Shown piece by piece: positions 54,697-64,000 of a DNA stretch of 64,000 nt. The stretch's first letter is position 1. Each line of letters begins with the position of its first letter. The stretch lies in NCBI RefSeq assembly GCF_040199715.1, contig NZ_JBEFNA010000006.1:1-64000 (forward strand), given 5' to 3'. A program made the position numbers and the translations under genes. Origin of the DNA: Fusobacterium sp. SYSU M8D902. Its GTDB lineage: Bacteria; Fusobacteriota; Fusobacteriia; Fusobacteriales; Fusobacteriaceae. The notes under the pieces are model-generated. The model had not been told where the DNA came from. It made no database searches and saw nothing but the letters and a program-made list of their open reading frames with translations.

Positions 54697-55458
54697 CTAT
54701 CCCTCTATTATTTTATTTTGTAATTCCATTATCTCTTTTAAACCTTTTTCAGCTAAATCCAACATCTCATTTAGCTCTTTTCTTGTGTAAGTTGCCTCTT
54801 CTCCTGTTCCTTGTACCTCTACAAACTCACCATTTCCATTCATTACAACATTCATATCTACCTCTGCTGCTGAATCTTCAGTGTATTTCAAATCAAGTAC
54901 TGGAGTTTTATTTACAATTCCCACACTTATAGCTGCTACATTTGAAGTTATTGGATTTTCATTTAGAACTCCCTCTGCCACTAATTTTTTCATAGCAAGA
55001 GCTAAAGCTATATACCCTCCTGTTATTGAAGTAGTTCTTGTTCCACCATCTGCTTGTATTACATCACAATCTATTGTTATCGTTCTTTCACCTAATTTTT
55101 CTAAATCTACTGCTGTTCTTAAGGCTCTTCCTATCAATCTTTGAATTTCCATAGTTCTCCCACTAAGTTTTCCCTTAGCAGATTCTCTCTGATTTCTCTC
55201 TCCAGTAGCTCTTGGTATCATAGAGTATTCAGCAGTCAACCATCCTTTTCCCTGATTTTTTAAGAATGGAGGGACTTTATCACTTACAGTGGCTGTACAT
55301 ATAACCTTTGTATTTCCACACTCCATTAGTACTGACCCCTCAGCATAAAGGTTAAAGTCTTTTGTTGCCTTTAAAGGTCTTAACTCATCTACATTTCTTC
55401 CATCTTCTCTCAATTTTAATGTTCTCATATCCTCTTCAATTATCATCTCTTTTATCAT
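54697..55458 (-). CDS. rph: Ribonuclease PH
   Basis: This 253-residue phosphorolytic exonuclease trims tRNA 3' ends. It has [13 protein letters not shown], the Arg-rich [15 protein letters not shown] and [23 protein letters not shown] 55458 is kept because TAGGAG lies six bases upstream; a shorter start ten codons in ([11 protein letters not shown]) matches the usual family N-terminus but its ribosome site is too close. It follows msbA by nine bases. Confidence 0.95.
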   Translation of the reverse strand: MIKEMIIEEDMRTLKLREDGRNVDELRPLKATKDFNLYAEGSVLMECGNTKVICTATVSDKVPPFLKNQGKGWLTAEYSMIPRATGERNQRESAKGKLSGRTMEIQRLIGRALRTAVDLEKLGERTITIDCDVIQADGGTRTTSITGGYIALALAMKKLVAEGVLNENPITSNVAAISVGIVNKTPVLDLKYTEDSAAEVDMNVVMNGNGEFVEVQGTGEEATYTRKELNEMLDLAEKGLKEIMELQNKIIEG

Positions 55459-55467
55459 ACCTATCTC

Positions 55468-57243
55468 CTACACTCTCATACTTTCTCTCTCTTTTACTTC
55501 TTTTCCAAATTGTATCTCATAAAAATGCTTATATAAACCATTTTGATTTAATAACTCCTGATGTTTTCCAATCTCTTTAATCTCTCCATTTTCCATAACT
55601 ACAATCTTATCTGCATTTATTATTGTAGATAATCTATGAGCTATTACAAATGTTGTTCTATTTATCATAAGTTTATCTAAAGCATCTTGAACAAGTCTTT
55701 CTGACTCTGTATCTAAAGCTGATGTTGCCTCATCTAGAATTAATATCTCTGGGTTTTGAATTAAGGCTCTTGCTATTGCAATTCTCTGTTTTTGTCCACC
55801 AGATAGCATAACTCCTCTTTCTCCAACTTCAGTCTCAAATCCATTTTCCAGCTCAGTTATAAAGCTATATGCATTAGCCATTTTAGCTGCTTGAATTATC
55901 TCCTCTTCACTTACATTCTCTTTTCCAAAAGAGATATTTTCAGCTATAGTTCCTGAAAACAGGAAACTCTCCTGTGGAACAATCCCTATTAGATCTCTAT
56001 ATTTATTTAAAGAGATATTTTTTATATCTTTTCCATTGATTAAAATTTTTCCCTCAGTAGCCTCAAAAAATCTAGGAATAAGGTTAACTATTGTTGTTTT
56101 TCCACTTCCACTCTTTCCAACAAAGGCAACGACCTCTCCAGCTTTAACATCTAAATTTATATTTTTTAAAGCATTACTTTTAGCATCATCATAAGCGAAA
56201 GAGACATTGTCAAAATGGATATTCTCTATTCTTCCCTCTAATTTTTCCTCTTCTCCATAGTACTCCTTTTCAACTGGTACATCTAAGATCTCTATCACCC
56301 TATCAGCAGAAGGGATAGCTTCTTGTAAATCATTATTCTTGCTAACCAATCTCTTCAATGGTTGGCTCATCAATCCAAGTGCAGTAACAAAAGATATTAA
56401 ATCTCCAGGAGATATAGTTTGAGTTACAACTATTTGATACCCACCATATGCAGCTACTAAAACTACCATTAAAGTTGTTATTACCTCATTGATAGGAGAT
56501 ACCTTTGCCTTAATCTTTGTACTTTTATATGATTTTTCAAACTCATCCATACTGATATCTTTATACTTATCAATAATCATATCACTATTATTAAAAGCTT
56601 TTATTACAAATATACCTGATAAACTCTCTTGTACAAAAGCTGTTACTGCTCCTGATGTATCCTGTCTAACTCTACCAGATTTTCTAATTTTTTTAGTATA
56701 CTTTCTCACCGTATTTATAACAAGTGGCATAACTGTTAATGATATTGTTGCTAATATCCAATCCACTTGAAACATTCTAAATACAAGAGCTACCACTGTT
56801 AAAAACTCTCTTAACATTTCAAAAAGAATAAAACCTATTCTTCCAAGAGTAGCTGAATCTCCAGAAAGTCTAGCCATTATATCTCCCAATTTATTTTTTC
56901 TAAAATATGATATTGGCAATTTTTGTAGATGTATAAAGACATCTATTTTTATATCTCTCTTTATTGTTTCAGTTACATAGTTTGATGAGATATTTGCATA
57001 GTAAGATGATACCACCTTTATAACTGTAGACAAAAATATAGCTGATATTACCATTGTCATCATTTTTGCATCTTTTTTTACTAATACATCATCTATCAAA
57101 TATTTACTTAACCAAGCTGGTACAGCTCCCATTGCTGATGTCAAAACTGACATCAAGATAACTGCCACCATTGCCCATTTATATTTAAAACTATATTTTA
57201 AAAAGCTATTTAACGATTTATTTTGAAATATATTTGCTTTCAT
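55468..57243 (-). CDS. msbA: ABC exporter, probable lipid A flippase MsbA
   Basis: This 591-residue half-transporter has six N-terminal membrane helices (residues 15-310) and a nucleotide-binding domain with Walker A GKSGSGKTT, signature LSGGQKQR and Walker B ILILDEATSALD. It probably flips lipid A-core across the inner membrane. The position inside the lpx operon, overlapping lpxB by four bases (ATGA), supports MsbA over a drug exporter. Confidence 0.88.
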   Translation of the reverse strand: MKANIFQNKSLNSFLKYSFKYKWAMVAVILMSVLTSAMGAVPAWLSKYLIDDVLVKKDAKMMTMVISAIFLSTVIKVVSSYYANISSNYVTETIKRDIKIDVFIHLQKLPISYFRKNKLGDIMARLSGDSATLGRIGFILFEMLREFLTVVALVFRMFQVDWILATISLTVMPLVINTVRKYTKKIRKSGRVRQDTSGAVTAFVQESLSGIFVIKAFNNSDMIIDKYKDISMDEFEKSYKSTKIKAKVSPINEVITTLMVVLVAAYGGYQIVVTQTISPGDLISFVTALGLMSQPLKRLVSKNNDLQEAIPSADRVIEILDVPVEKEYYGEEEKLEGRIENIHFDNVSFAYDDAKSNALKNINLDVKAGEVVAFVGKSGSGKTTIVNLIPRFFEATEGKILINGKDIKNISLNKYRDLIGIVPQESFLFSGTIAENISFGKENVSEEEIIQAAKMANAYSFITELENGFETEVGERGVMLSGGQKQRIAIARALIQNPEILILDEATSALDTESERLVQDALDKLMINRTTFVIAHRLSTIINADKIVVMENGEIKEIGKHQELLNQNGLYKHFYEIQFGKEVKERESMRV

Positions 57244-58313
57244 CTCTCTCCTTTCATTAGAAAATCCCCATAACTTTCAACTACATTTTTTCCTGAAAGT
57301 CTTTTTCTTACCTCTTGAATATTTCTATCAATCTCATCTCTATTTTTTTCTAATTTCAATATATATTTTTCTATCTCATCTACATTGCATCTCTCCTGTA
57401 AAAGTTCTGGGAAAACCTCTCTATCCAATGTAAGATTTGGCAAAGAAACAAAACCTATCTTCAATATATATTTCGCTATAAAAGCATTTATTCTTCCTGT
57501 TTTATATACCACTATTGTAGGTAGCCCCATCAAGGCTAATTCTAAAGTCACTGTTCCTGAGGCTGCAATAGCTAATCTAGATACTCTTACACATTGTGAA
57601 AGATCCTTTTCAAACTCTATCTCTAAATTTGGATACTCACTTAAATCTCTATCTATCCATTGAAGATGCTCCTCTTTAGAAAGTTTAAGCAAAAACTTTT
57701 TCTCATTTTCTCTTTTTACTAGATCTAACATTATTGGAATAAGTGATTTTATCTCCTGCTTTCTACTCCCTGGCAATAATAGAATATACTCCTCATCTCT
57801 AGGTTCTACTACATACTTATCCACAAATGGATTTCCGTAGTACACAACATCAACATTGTGTTTTTTATAAAACTCAACTTCCCAAGGAAAAATTACCATA
57901 ATATGGTCTGCTTTTTTTAATTTTGTTATTCTCTTTTCTCCCCAGATCCATAATTTGGGTGGTATATAGTAAAATACCTCTATATCCTCAATCTCCTTTT
58001 TTAAAAGTTCTAAAAATTTTAGGTTAAATCCTCCATAGTCTACTAGTATAACCTTTTTTATATTCTCTCTCTTTATAAATTCTACATACTCATTAGCTTT
58101 TCTCTTTAAAAAGCTATATTTCTTCAAAACTTCAGTAAATCCCATTATTGCAAGTTCATCTATATTCTGAATTACATTTACTCCCACTCTTTCACTATGC
58201 TTTCCTGCAACACCATAAAATTCAACATTGTCATATCTCTTTTTAATGGCTTCCACCACATAGGAAAGGTGTAGATCCCCTGAAACTTCACCTGTTGAAA
58301 CAAAAAATTTCAT
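57240..58313 (-). CDS. lpxB: Lipid-A-disaccharide synthase
   Basis: This 357-residue GT19 enzyme joins UDP-diacylglucosamine and lipid X. It shows STGEVSGDLHLSYVVEAI, DYGGFNLKFL, YIPPKLWIWGEKR, LLLPGSRKQEI and AASGTVTLELAL. It starts at ATG 58313 with AGGAGA upstream and lies 12 bp after lpxI. Confidence 0.95.
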   Translation of the reverse strand: MKFFVSTGEVSGDLHLSYVVEAIKKRYDNVEFYGVAGKHSERVGVNVIQNIDELAIMGFTEVLKKYSFLKRKANEYVEFIKRENIKKVILVDYGGFNLKFLELLKKEIEDIEVFYYIPPKLWIWGEKRITKLKKADHIMVIFPWEVEFYKKHNVDVVYYGNPFVDKYVVEPRDEEYILLLPGSRKQEIKSLIPIMLDLVKRENEKKFLLKLSKEEHLQWIDRDLSEYPNLEIEFEKDLSQCVRVSRLAIAASGTVTLELALMGLPTIVVYKTGRINAFIAKYILKIGFVSLPNLTLDREVFPELLQERCNVDEIEKYILKLEKNRDEIDRNIQEVRKRLSGKNVVESYGDFLMKGER

Positions 58314-58325
58314 AATTATCTCCTA

Positions 58326-59129
58326 TTAAACTTTTACTCCCAATATAAATAAAGAGTTCTCTTCTGCCAATTTTATTGCTTCATCTCTATTCAAAAAAAG
58401 CATTCTTCCTGCTTCTCCTACAATTCCTTTAGCTCCTATCTCAATAGCTCTTTTAATTGTCTCTATTCCAACTGCAGGTATGTCTACTCTCATATCTTGT
58501 TGTGGTCTTGACATCTTAACAATTATTGTACCAGCTCCAGCTAACTCTCCAGCTCTCTTTATTGTTTTATCAGTTCCCTCTATTCCTTCAAGAGCGACTA
58601 CTGATGAATCTTTACACACCACTGTCTGCCCTGCATCTACCTCACTCAAAGCTTTTGCAGCTTCTATTCCTATCTTAATACTCTTCATATCTTCAACAGT
58701 TGGCTTTATATTGGTATAACACTCATCTTTAAACATAAAACCTTTTAAAAGATAGTTCTGAGGGAGAACTTTTATTCCATTCAATCTAAAAAATGCTATA
58801 ATTGCAAAAAGGAGAGTTTCATCTTTTCTATCTGGTAATCTCCTCAGAAGCTCCTCTCCAAATCTATCTAATTTTATATCTTTAAATATTATATCTTTCT
58901 CTACTTTCCCGAGCATAACTATTTCATTGATATTATTAAGTAGGAAGTACTTAATAATACTTCCTACCTCACCTATATTGAAAGCTATAAAATTTTTATG
59001 TGATTTTATACCCTCATCTATACTATCAAATAGTCCTAAAGGAAAAACATCTAACTCCTGTTTTTCAGCTTCTTCTAGAAAATAGAGAGGTAATTTTCCA
59101 TTACCAACTATTATCCCTATTTTTTTCAT
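58326..59129 (-). CDS. lpxI: UDP-2,3-diacylglucosamine diphosphatase LpxI
   Basis: This 267-residue DUF1009 protein has IGIIVGNGKLPLYF and, in the C-terminal domain, KDSSVVALEGIEGTD, MSRPQQDMRVDIPAVG and the conserved GEAGRMLFL. It hydrolyses UDP-diacylglucosamine to lipid X, replacing the unrelated LpxH of E. coli. Its ATG overlaps the lpxA stop by one base (TAATG). Confidence 0.93.
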   Translation of the reverse strand: MKKIGIIVGNGKLPLYFLEEAEKQELDVFPLGLFDSIDEGIKSHKNFIAFNIGEVGSIIKYFLLNNINEIVMLGKVEKDIIFKDIKLDRFGEELLRRLPDRKDETLLFAIIAFFRLNGIKVLPQNYLLKGFMFKDECYTNIKPTVEDMKSIKIGIEAAKALSEVDAGQTVVCKDSSVVALEGIEGTDKTIKRAGELAGAGTIIVKMSRPQQDMRVDIPAVGIETIKRAIEIGAKGIVGEAGRMLFLNRDEAIKLAEENSLFILGVKV

Positions 59130-59902
59130 TATCTAGCTATACCTCTATTACTATTTTTTATAAACTCTACAAAATATGCTATGTTCTTATCTTGCTCTAT
59201 CTCTGCTTCAATCTGTGCTAAAGCCTCTTTTAAAGGTAATCCACTTCTGAATATCAATCTGTAAGCTTTCTTTATCCTGCTTATCTCTTCATCTGTAAAA
59301 CCTCTTCTTCTCAATCCCACACTGTTAAGACCTCTTGCTACAGCCTTATTTCCCTCTGCTAAAACAAAAGGACATATATCTTGATTTATAGCACTAGCTC
59401 CTCCTGTCATTGAAAAAGAACCAATTCTACAAAATTGATGAACTGGAGTTAATCCTCCTATTATTGCAAAGCTATCAACTACAACATGTCCAGCTAATGT
59501 GACATTGTTTGCTAATATACATCCATCTCCAACTATTACATCATGAGCTACGTGAACATATGCCATCAATAGATTGTTGCTCCCTATTCTAGTTTCCCAT
59601 CTATCATCTGTTCCTCTATGAATAGTTACAAACTCTCTAATTGAGTTATTATTTCCTATAATAGTTTTTGTTGGTTCATTTTTATATTTTAAATCTTGAG
59701 AGGCTTTTCCTATAGAAACAAAAGAGTAAATCGTATTGTTCTCTCCTATCTCTGTAATTCCCTCTACTACTACATGTGATTGAAGTACTGTATTTTTTCC
59801 TATCTTTACATCTTTTCCTACTATGCAATATGGACCTATTTTTACTCCATCCTCTATAACAGCACCCTCTTCTATTATAGCAGTATTATGAATATCTATC
59901 AT
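59129..59902 (-). CDS. lpxA: UDP-GlcNAc O-acyltransferase LpxA
   Basis: This 257-residue left-handed beta-helix protein shows hexapeptide repeats throughout the first 190 residues, the catalytic His region YVHVAHDVIVG and a C-terminal helical domain. It acylates the 3-OH of UDP-GlcNAc. It starts at ATG 59902 with GGGGGA upstream, 16 bp after fabZ. Confidence 0.96.
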   Translation of the reverse strand: MIDIHNTAIIEEGAVIEDGVKIGPYCIVGKDVKIGKNTVLQSHVVVEGITEIGENNTIYSFVSIGKASQDLKYKNEPTKTIIGNNNSIREFVTIHRGTDDRWETRIGSNNLLMAYVHVAHDVIVGDGCILANNVTLAGHVVVDSFAIIGGLTPVHQFCRIGSFSMTGGASAINQDICPFVLAEGNKAVARGLNSVGLRRRGFTDEEISRIKKAYRLIFRSGLPLKEALAQIEAEIEQDKNIAYFVEFIKNSNRGIAR

Positions 59903-59918
59903 AACTATCCCCCATTTT

Positions 59919-60344
59919 CTATTTGTCTGTTATACAGAAAGTAAAGTTTGCTTCACAAGCAACATTTCCATCTACTAAAGCTTTTCCATGAGCTTTTACG
60001 AAATTTCTTTTTATTTTCTCTACTTCTACCTCGTATATTATCTGATCTCCAGGTCTTATTGGTGATTTAAATTTTGCACTTTCTACTCCTACAAAGTAAG
60101 GAACTTTTCCCTCTATTCCGTCCATAACAAGAACTCCTAGACATTGTGCCATTCCCTCTACTATTAATACTCCTGGCATTATAGGATGTCCTGGAAAATG
60201 CCCATTAAAGAACTCTTCATTTATAGTTACATTTTTAAGTCCTTTTATTTTTTGCTCCTCTTTGTTTACCTCAATTATTCTATCTACTAATAAAAATGGA
60301 TATCTGTGCGGTATTCTTTTCATTATTTCTAAAGTATCTAACAT
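59919..60344 (-). CDS. fabZ: 3-hydroxyacyl-ACP dehydratase FabZ
   Basis: This 141-residue hot-dog protein has HRYPFLLVDRI and the catalytic HFPGHPIMPGVLIVEGMAQ. It dehydrates 3-hydroxyacyl-ACP and competes with LpxA and LpxC flux for the same substrate. ATG 60344 has AGGAGG six bases upstream; the TTG at 60347 is rejected. Confidence 0.97.
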   Translation of the reverse strand: MLDTLEIMKRIPHRYPFLLVDRIIEVNKEEQKIKGLKNVTINEEFFNGHFPGHPIMPGVLIVEGMAQCLGVLVMDGIEGKVPYFVGVESAKFKSPIRPGDQIIYEVEVEKIKRNFVKAHGKALVDGNVACEANFTFCITDK

Positions 60345-60378
60345 CAATTTCCTCCTAAATTATATCTTGACTTATATT

Positions 60379-61203
60379 TTACATGTTTTTTAATAATTTT
60401 GCAAATTCTATATCTAAAGCGTGTCCAGCTTTTATAGCTATAATGTGAGCTTTTATTGGTCTATTTAAAATTTTTAAATCTCCAATAATATCAAGCATCT
60501 TGTGTCTAACAAACTCATCTTCAAATCTAAGTCCACCTGGATTCAATACTCCATCTTTTTTTATAACAATGGCATTTTCCAAAGTTCCACCTAAAGCTAA
60601 ATTATTTTTCTTCAAATACTCTATCTCATAATCAAATCCAAAAGTTCTAGCTGAGGCTATCTCTTTTTTATATGTTTCTAAATCTACTTCAAATTCAGCT
60701 AATTGTGATTTTAAAAATGTATGTTCAAACTTAATTGTATAAGTTAATTTATAACCATCATATGGTAGAGCTACTATATTTTTATCTCCAACACTTAGAT
60801 ATATTGGCTCTTTAACAATTAAAGGTTCCACATCTTCTTCTAACTCTTTTAGTCCAGCCTCCTCAAAAAGCTCTATAAATACTCTTGCACTTCCATCACA
60901 AATAGGTAATTCATTTCCATCTAGTTCTACAACTAAATCTGTGATATCTAAAGCATATAGAGCAGATAGAAAATGCTCTATTGTATGTACCTTTGCTCCA
61001 TACTCATTTTGTAAATTAGTTCCACGAGTTAGATCAAAAGTATTCTCTATATCTAAAACTATCTCATTTTTTCCCTCTTCTAAATCAACTCTTTTGAAAA
61101 CTATTCCCTCTTTACTAGGAAGTAGTCTCATCTTTATATTTTCACCTTTATGAAGTCCTATCCCTACATATTCAATCTCTTTGGCAACTGTCTTTCTTTT
61201 CAT
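60379..61203 (-). CDS. lpxC: UDP-3-O-acyl-GlcNAc deacetylase LpxC
   Basis: This 274-residue zinc deacetylase does the committed step of lipid A synthesis. It shows HTIEHFLSALYAL with zinc His, LDGNELPICDGSA, SARTFGFDYEIEYL, RHKMLDIIGDL and KAGHALDIEF. ATG 61203 has GGGAGG four bases upstream; the frame open to 61221 begins inside the end of pcrA. Confidence 0.96.
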   Translation of the reverse strand: MKRKTVAKEIEYVGIGLHKGENIKMRLLPSKEGIVFKRVDLEEGKNEIVLDIENTFDLTRGTNLQNEYGAKVHTIEHFLSALYALDITDLVVELDGNELPICDGSARVFIELFEEAGLKELEEDVEPLIVKEPIYLSVGDKNIVALPYDGYKLTYTIKFEHTFLKSQLAEFEVDLETYKKEIASARTFGFDYEIEYLKKNNLALGGTLENAIVIKKDGVLNPGGLRFEDEFVRHKMLDIIGDLKILNRPIKAHIIAIKAGHALDIEFAKLLKNM

Positions 61204-61214
61204 TTTACCTCCCA

Positions 61215-63392
61215 TTAGCATTTTGTAAGGAATTTTTCAGCTACTGCCATAGCTATTTCACGTTTTCCGTCCACAAAATTTATCTCAACTTTTTTATCGT
61301 TTACAGATTTTACTACTCCTAAACCAAACTTTTTATGCATAACTTTCTCTCCAACTGAGTATGGAAAGTTTTTCGCAGTTTTGTTAAGATCCTCTATTGT
61401 TATCATTTTTTTGAAGGCTCTCTCTGTTATGAAACTTCCCTTATCATTTTTTGGTTTATATAATAGCTCTGAACTACTTTTTTCCACTAACTCTTTAGGA
61501 ATTTCATCTATAAATCTTGAGGCTCTTCTTCCAAAATCTTCATTTCCATACATCATTCTACTTGTTGCATATGTCATATAGAGTTTCTCCTCTGCTCTAG
61601 TTATAGCAACGTAGCAAAGTCTTCTCTCCTCTTCCAACTCATTACTATCAAAGTCTGCTCTACTTCCTGGGAATATTCCCTCCTCTGCTCCTACTACAAA
61701 AACTATTGGAAATTCCAATCCTTTAGAGTTATGAATAGTCATTAACTTCACATAATCTTTCTCATCTTCTAAATTGTCTGTAGCACTAATAAGTGAGATA
61801 TTTTCAAGATACTCTCTCAAGCTCATATTCTCAATTACCTTTTCCAATTCCACTATTGAGCTTTTTAACTCCTCTATATTCTCTTTTCTTACCTCATAAT
61901 CCTCATAATTTGCAATCAAATAATCATTGTAATTTATAGATCTTATAATTGTATCAAATAACTCCGATACCAACTCACTCTCACTTAGCTCTATAAATTC
62001 ACTCATCATCTTATAAAACTCTAATATTGTTATTTTTAGATTAGCACTCAATCCTGATATCTCATTCGCTCTTCCCAAAGCCTCAAATAGAGATAGATTT
62101 TGCTCTTTTGCAAATTCACTTATCTTCTCTACTGTCTTATCTCCTATCTTTCTCTTTGGAACATTTAAAATTCTAGCTAGATTTAGATTGTCATCAGTGT
62201 TGTTTATCACTGCTAAATATGCTACAATATCCTTTATTTCTGCTCTTTGATAGAACTGCATTCCACCAAAAATCTTATATGGTATATTCTCTCTCAATAA
62301 TTTTTCCTCAAACATTCTCGATTGAGCATTTGTTCTATACAGTACTGTAAAATCTCTATATTTTGCTCCCTTTGCTTTTCCCTTTATTATCTCACCAACT
62401 ACAAAGTTTGCCTCTGCTCTAGCATCACTACAACCTTCAACTGTAATTTTCTCTCCAACACTCTTCTTAGTCCATAATTTTTTATCTCTTGAACTTGTGT
62501 TGTTTTTTATTACTGAGTTAGCTGCATCTAATATCACAGATGTAGAACGATAGTTCTCTTCCAATTTTACAACCTTAGCATCAGGATAATCCTTCTCAAA
62601 ATCCAATATATTTTGGATATTTGCTCCTCTAAATCCATAAATACTCTGGTTTTCATCTCCTACGACACAGATGTTCCCATACTTTTTAGCTATCTTGTTA
62701 ACTAATTTATACTGGATATTATTTGTATCTTGATATTCGTCTACCATTATATATCTAAATTTATCCTGAACCTTATTTAAAATATCTGATATCTCTAAAA
62801 GTCTATCTGTATTTACAAGTATATCTGAAAAGTCCATAGCATTATTGCTCTTTAGAACAGAGTTATATCTTCTATAAACCTCTGAAATTATCTTTCCATT
62901 CTCATTATATTTTTCACTATTTTCATACTCTTCTGGAGAGATTCCGTCCTCTTTTAATTTTGAGATAATTGATACCACTAACCCCTCTTTAAGGTTTTTA
63001 TCTTTTATTATCAACTCTTTCATTATATTTTTTACCACTCTTTTTTGATCATCAGTATCATAAATGGTAAAATTAGCATTGTAACCTAATCTATCTCCAT
63101 ATACTCTCAACAATCTCAATCCAAATGAGTGGAATGTTGAAATCATTACTCTGTTAGCCTCTTCACCAATGAGAGACTCCACTCTCTCCTTCATCTCTTT
63201 AGCGGCTTTATTTGTAAATGTCACAGCTAAAATTTTATATGGTGAAATACCTTTCTCTTCTATCATATGAGCTATTCTATATGTAATAGTTCTTGTCTTT
63301 CCTGAACCAGCTCCTGCTAATATAAGTAGTGCTCCCTCTATTTTAGAGGCTGCCTCTCTCTGTTTATCATTTAACTTATCCAATATACTCAT
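61215..63392 (-). CDS. pcrA: UvrD/PcrA-type DNA helicase
   Basis: This 725-residue SF1A helicase has a Q motif (LNDKQREAA), Walker A AGAGSGKTRT, VTFTNKAAKEMKER, DEYQDTN, QSIYGFRGA, HNSKGLEFP and VAITRAEEK. A C-terminal Tudor-like segment (VMHKKFGLGVVKSV) typical of PcrA follows. It acts in repair and in removing stalled complexes. It starts at ATG 63392 with AAGGAG upstream. It leads the lpx operon, which is an unusual linkage. Confidence 0.95.
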   Translation of the reverse strand: MSILDKLNDKQREAASKIEGALLILAGAGSGKTRTITYRIAHMIEEKGISPYKILAVTFTNKAAKEMKERVESLIGEEANRVMISTFHSFGLRLLRVYGDRLGYNANFTIYDTDDQKRVVKNIMKELIIKDKNLKEGLVVSIISKLKEDGISPEEYENSEKYNENGKIISEVYRRYNSVLKSNNAMDFSDILVNTDRLLEISDILNKVQDKFRYIMVDEYQDTNNIQYKLVNKIAKKYGNICVVGDENQSIYGFRGANIQNILDFEKDYPDAKVVKLEENYRSTSVILDAANSVIKNNTSSRDKKLWTKKSVGEKITVEGCSDARAEANFVVGEIIKGKAKGAKYRDFTVLYRTNAQSRMFEEKLLRENIPYKIFGGMQFYQRAEIKDIVAYLAVINNTDDNLNLARILNVPKRKIGDKTVEKISEFAKEQNLSLFEALGRANEISGLSANLKITILEFYKMMSEFIELSESELVSELFDTIIRSINYNDYLIANYEDYEVRKENIEELKSSIVELEKVIENMSLREYLENISLISATDNLEDEKDYVKLMTIHNSKGLEFPIVFVVGAEEGIFPGSRADFDSNELEEERRLCYVAITRAEEKLYMTYATSRMMYGNEDFGRRASRFIDEIPKELVEKSSSELLYKPKNDKGSFITERAFKKMITIEDLNKTAKNFPYSVGEKVMHKKFGLGVVKSVNDKKVEINFVDGKREIAMAVAEKFLTKC

Positions 63393-63420
63393 TAATTTTT
63401 CAACTCCTTCTCAATTAATA

Positions 63421-63450
63421 ATTATATCATACTGATTATTATTATGTCTA
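63421..63450 (-). promoter_or_regulatory. Promoter of the pcrA-lpx operon
   Basis: Minus strand: TAGACA, 18-bp spacer, TATAAT. The -35 abuts the stop codon of the upstream CDF gene. Confidence 0.6.
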
Positions 63451-64000
63451 CTAATGTAAATAATCTATGTGTACTATAACATCCTTTACATTTTCAAACT
63501 CTAAAATAATCTCCTCTCTTATATCATCAACTAAATTATGTGCCTCATATACAGTCATCTCTTTAGGTACTCTTATATGCATTGTCAAAAATATCTTATC
63601 CCCTGACTTTCTCATATAGATATCATGGACATTTTTGATATTTTCATTCTCATACAGATAATGTTCCACCTCTTTTACAAACTCCTTATCCTGTTTATCT
63701 AAGATAAGATTTGAAGTTTCAAGTATTATTGAAACTCCCTCTTTAAAAATAAGAAAAGCTACTAATAAACTGATTATTATATCAAATATTGGTGATATTG
63801 AAATTGATAGTAATATTCCCACTATTACTCCTGCTGAAGAGTAAACATCACTTTTACTATCCTTTGCATCAGCTATCAAAGCACTATTATCAGTTTCTTT
63901 TCCAACTTTTAACTTGTATCTATACATAAAGAATTTAACTACCATAGAGATAAAGGCCCAAATTATTGTTGTATATGCTGGTGTTGTTGTGTACTCTCCC
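63451..64000 (-). CDS. Cation diffusion facilitator (CDF) transporter, 5' end outside the window
   Basis: The reading frame stays open through the right edge, giving about 183 residues of the C-terminal part. It shows the CDF helix pattern DNSALIADAKDSKSDVYSSAGVIVG (here split: ALIADAKDSKSD with the metal-site Asp residues) and a C-terminal cytoplasmic domain ending VIVHIDYLH. It probably exports Zn, Fe, Mn or Co. Metal preference needs the missing N-terminal part. Confidence 0.88.
   Translation of the reverse strand, partial: GEYTTTPAYTTIIWAFISMVVKFFMYRYKLKVGKETDNSALIADAKDSKSDVYSSAGVIVGILLSISISPIFDIIISLLVAFLIFKEGVSIILETSNLILDKQDKEFVKEVEHYLYENENIKNVHDIYMRKSGDKIFLTMHIRVPKEMTVYEAHNLVDDIREEIILEFENVKDVIVHIDYLH

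Noticed and set aside
1-64000. CRISPR arrays, insertion sequences, prophage
   Set aside because: No regularly spaced repeats, transposase, integrase or phage structural genes were seen.

Overview
The window is 64 kb of very AT-rich DNA (roughly 30% GC by eye) from a low-GC, lipid A-making anaerobe. The combination points to Fusobacteriales, most likely a Fusobacterium-like species: a complete-looking lipid A block (lpxC, fabZ, lpxA, lpxI, lpxB, msbA) plus LptD, a glmS ribozyme, a butyryl-CoA dehydrogenase/Etf operon, a four-subunit ferredoxin oxidoreductase, and Shine-Dalgarno sites of AGGAGG type with frequent TTG/GTG starts. This is inferred from gene content; no 16S gene is present. I see no phage, insertion sequence or CRISPR array; it reads as ordinary chromosome.

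Layout. 1-3.3 kb (minus): DUF1275 membrane protein, OmpR-type response regulator, histidine kinase and a small exported Spy/CpxP-like protein, probably one envelope-stress operon. 3.4-6.9 kb (plus): UvrD-type helicase fused to a Fe-S RecB-like nuclease, then queH. 6.9-14.5 kb (minus): threonine ammonia-lyase, malic enzyme plus PH/GRAM-like protein, mnmA, birA, tRNA-Leu(UAA), nagA, recA. 14.7-16.4 kb (plus): YczE-like membrane protein and galE. 16.4-28 kb (minus): thrS, a 1259-residue LptD, thioredoxin, rubredoxin-domain FAD oxidoreductase, the Nudix-rfaE2-tsaE-tsaB operon, and pdxST. 28.2-29.6 kb (plus): divergent MocR-type regulator, presumably PdxR. 29.6-30.6 kb (minus): upp, rpmE. 30.7-33.2 kb (plus): RNase H, YwaF-like and TDT-family membrane proteins.

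33.2-51.1 kb is mainly plus-strand central metabolism and housekeeping: bcd-etfB-etfA behind a long, apparently structured 5' leader; glmS behind its ribozyme; aminopeptidase P; porGDAB; recG; proS; leucyl aminopeptidase; and a CysK-fold enzyme with an unusual active-site loop. A YchJ-like gene lies opposite recG. 51.2-64 kb is all minus strand: a PLD-helicase-DUF3427 protein, then (read leftward from 63.4 kb) pcrA-lpxC-fabZ-lpxA-lpxI-lpxB-msbA-rph-rdgB as one tight operon, and the end of a CDF cation transporter.

How the genes work together: EtfAB-Bcd and the Por complex both handle ferredoxin-linked electron flow in amino-acid or sugar fermentation. The Lpx/MsbA/LptD/RfaE2/GalE set builds and exports LPS, and NagA and GlmS feed its amino-sugar precursors. 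The most promising undescribed element is the RNA leader of the bcd-etfBA operon (about 33484-33660), with two promoters, strong hairpins and alternative pairings, and no recognised riboswitch class.
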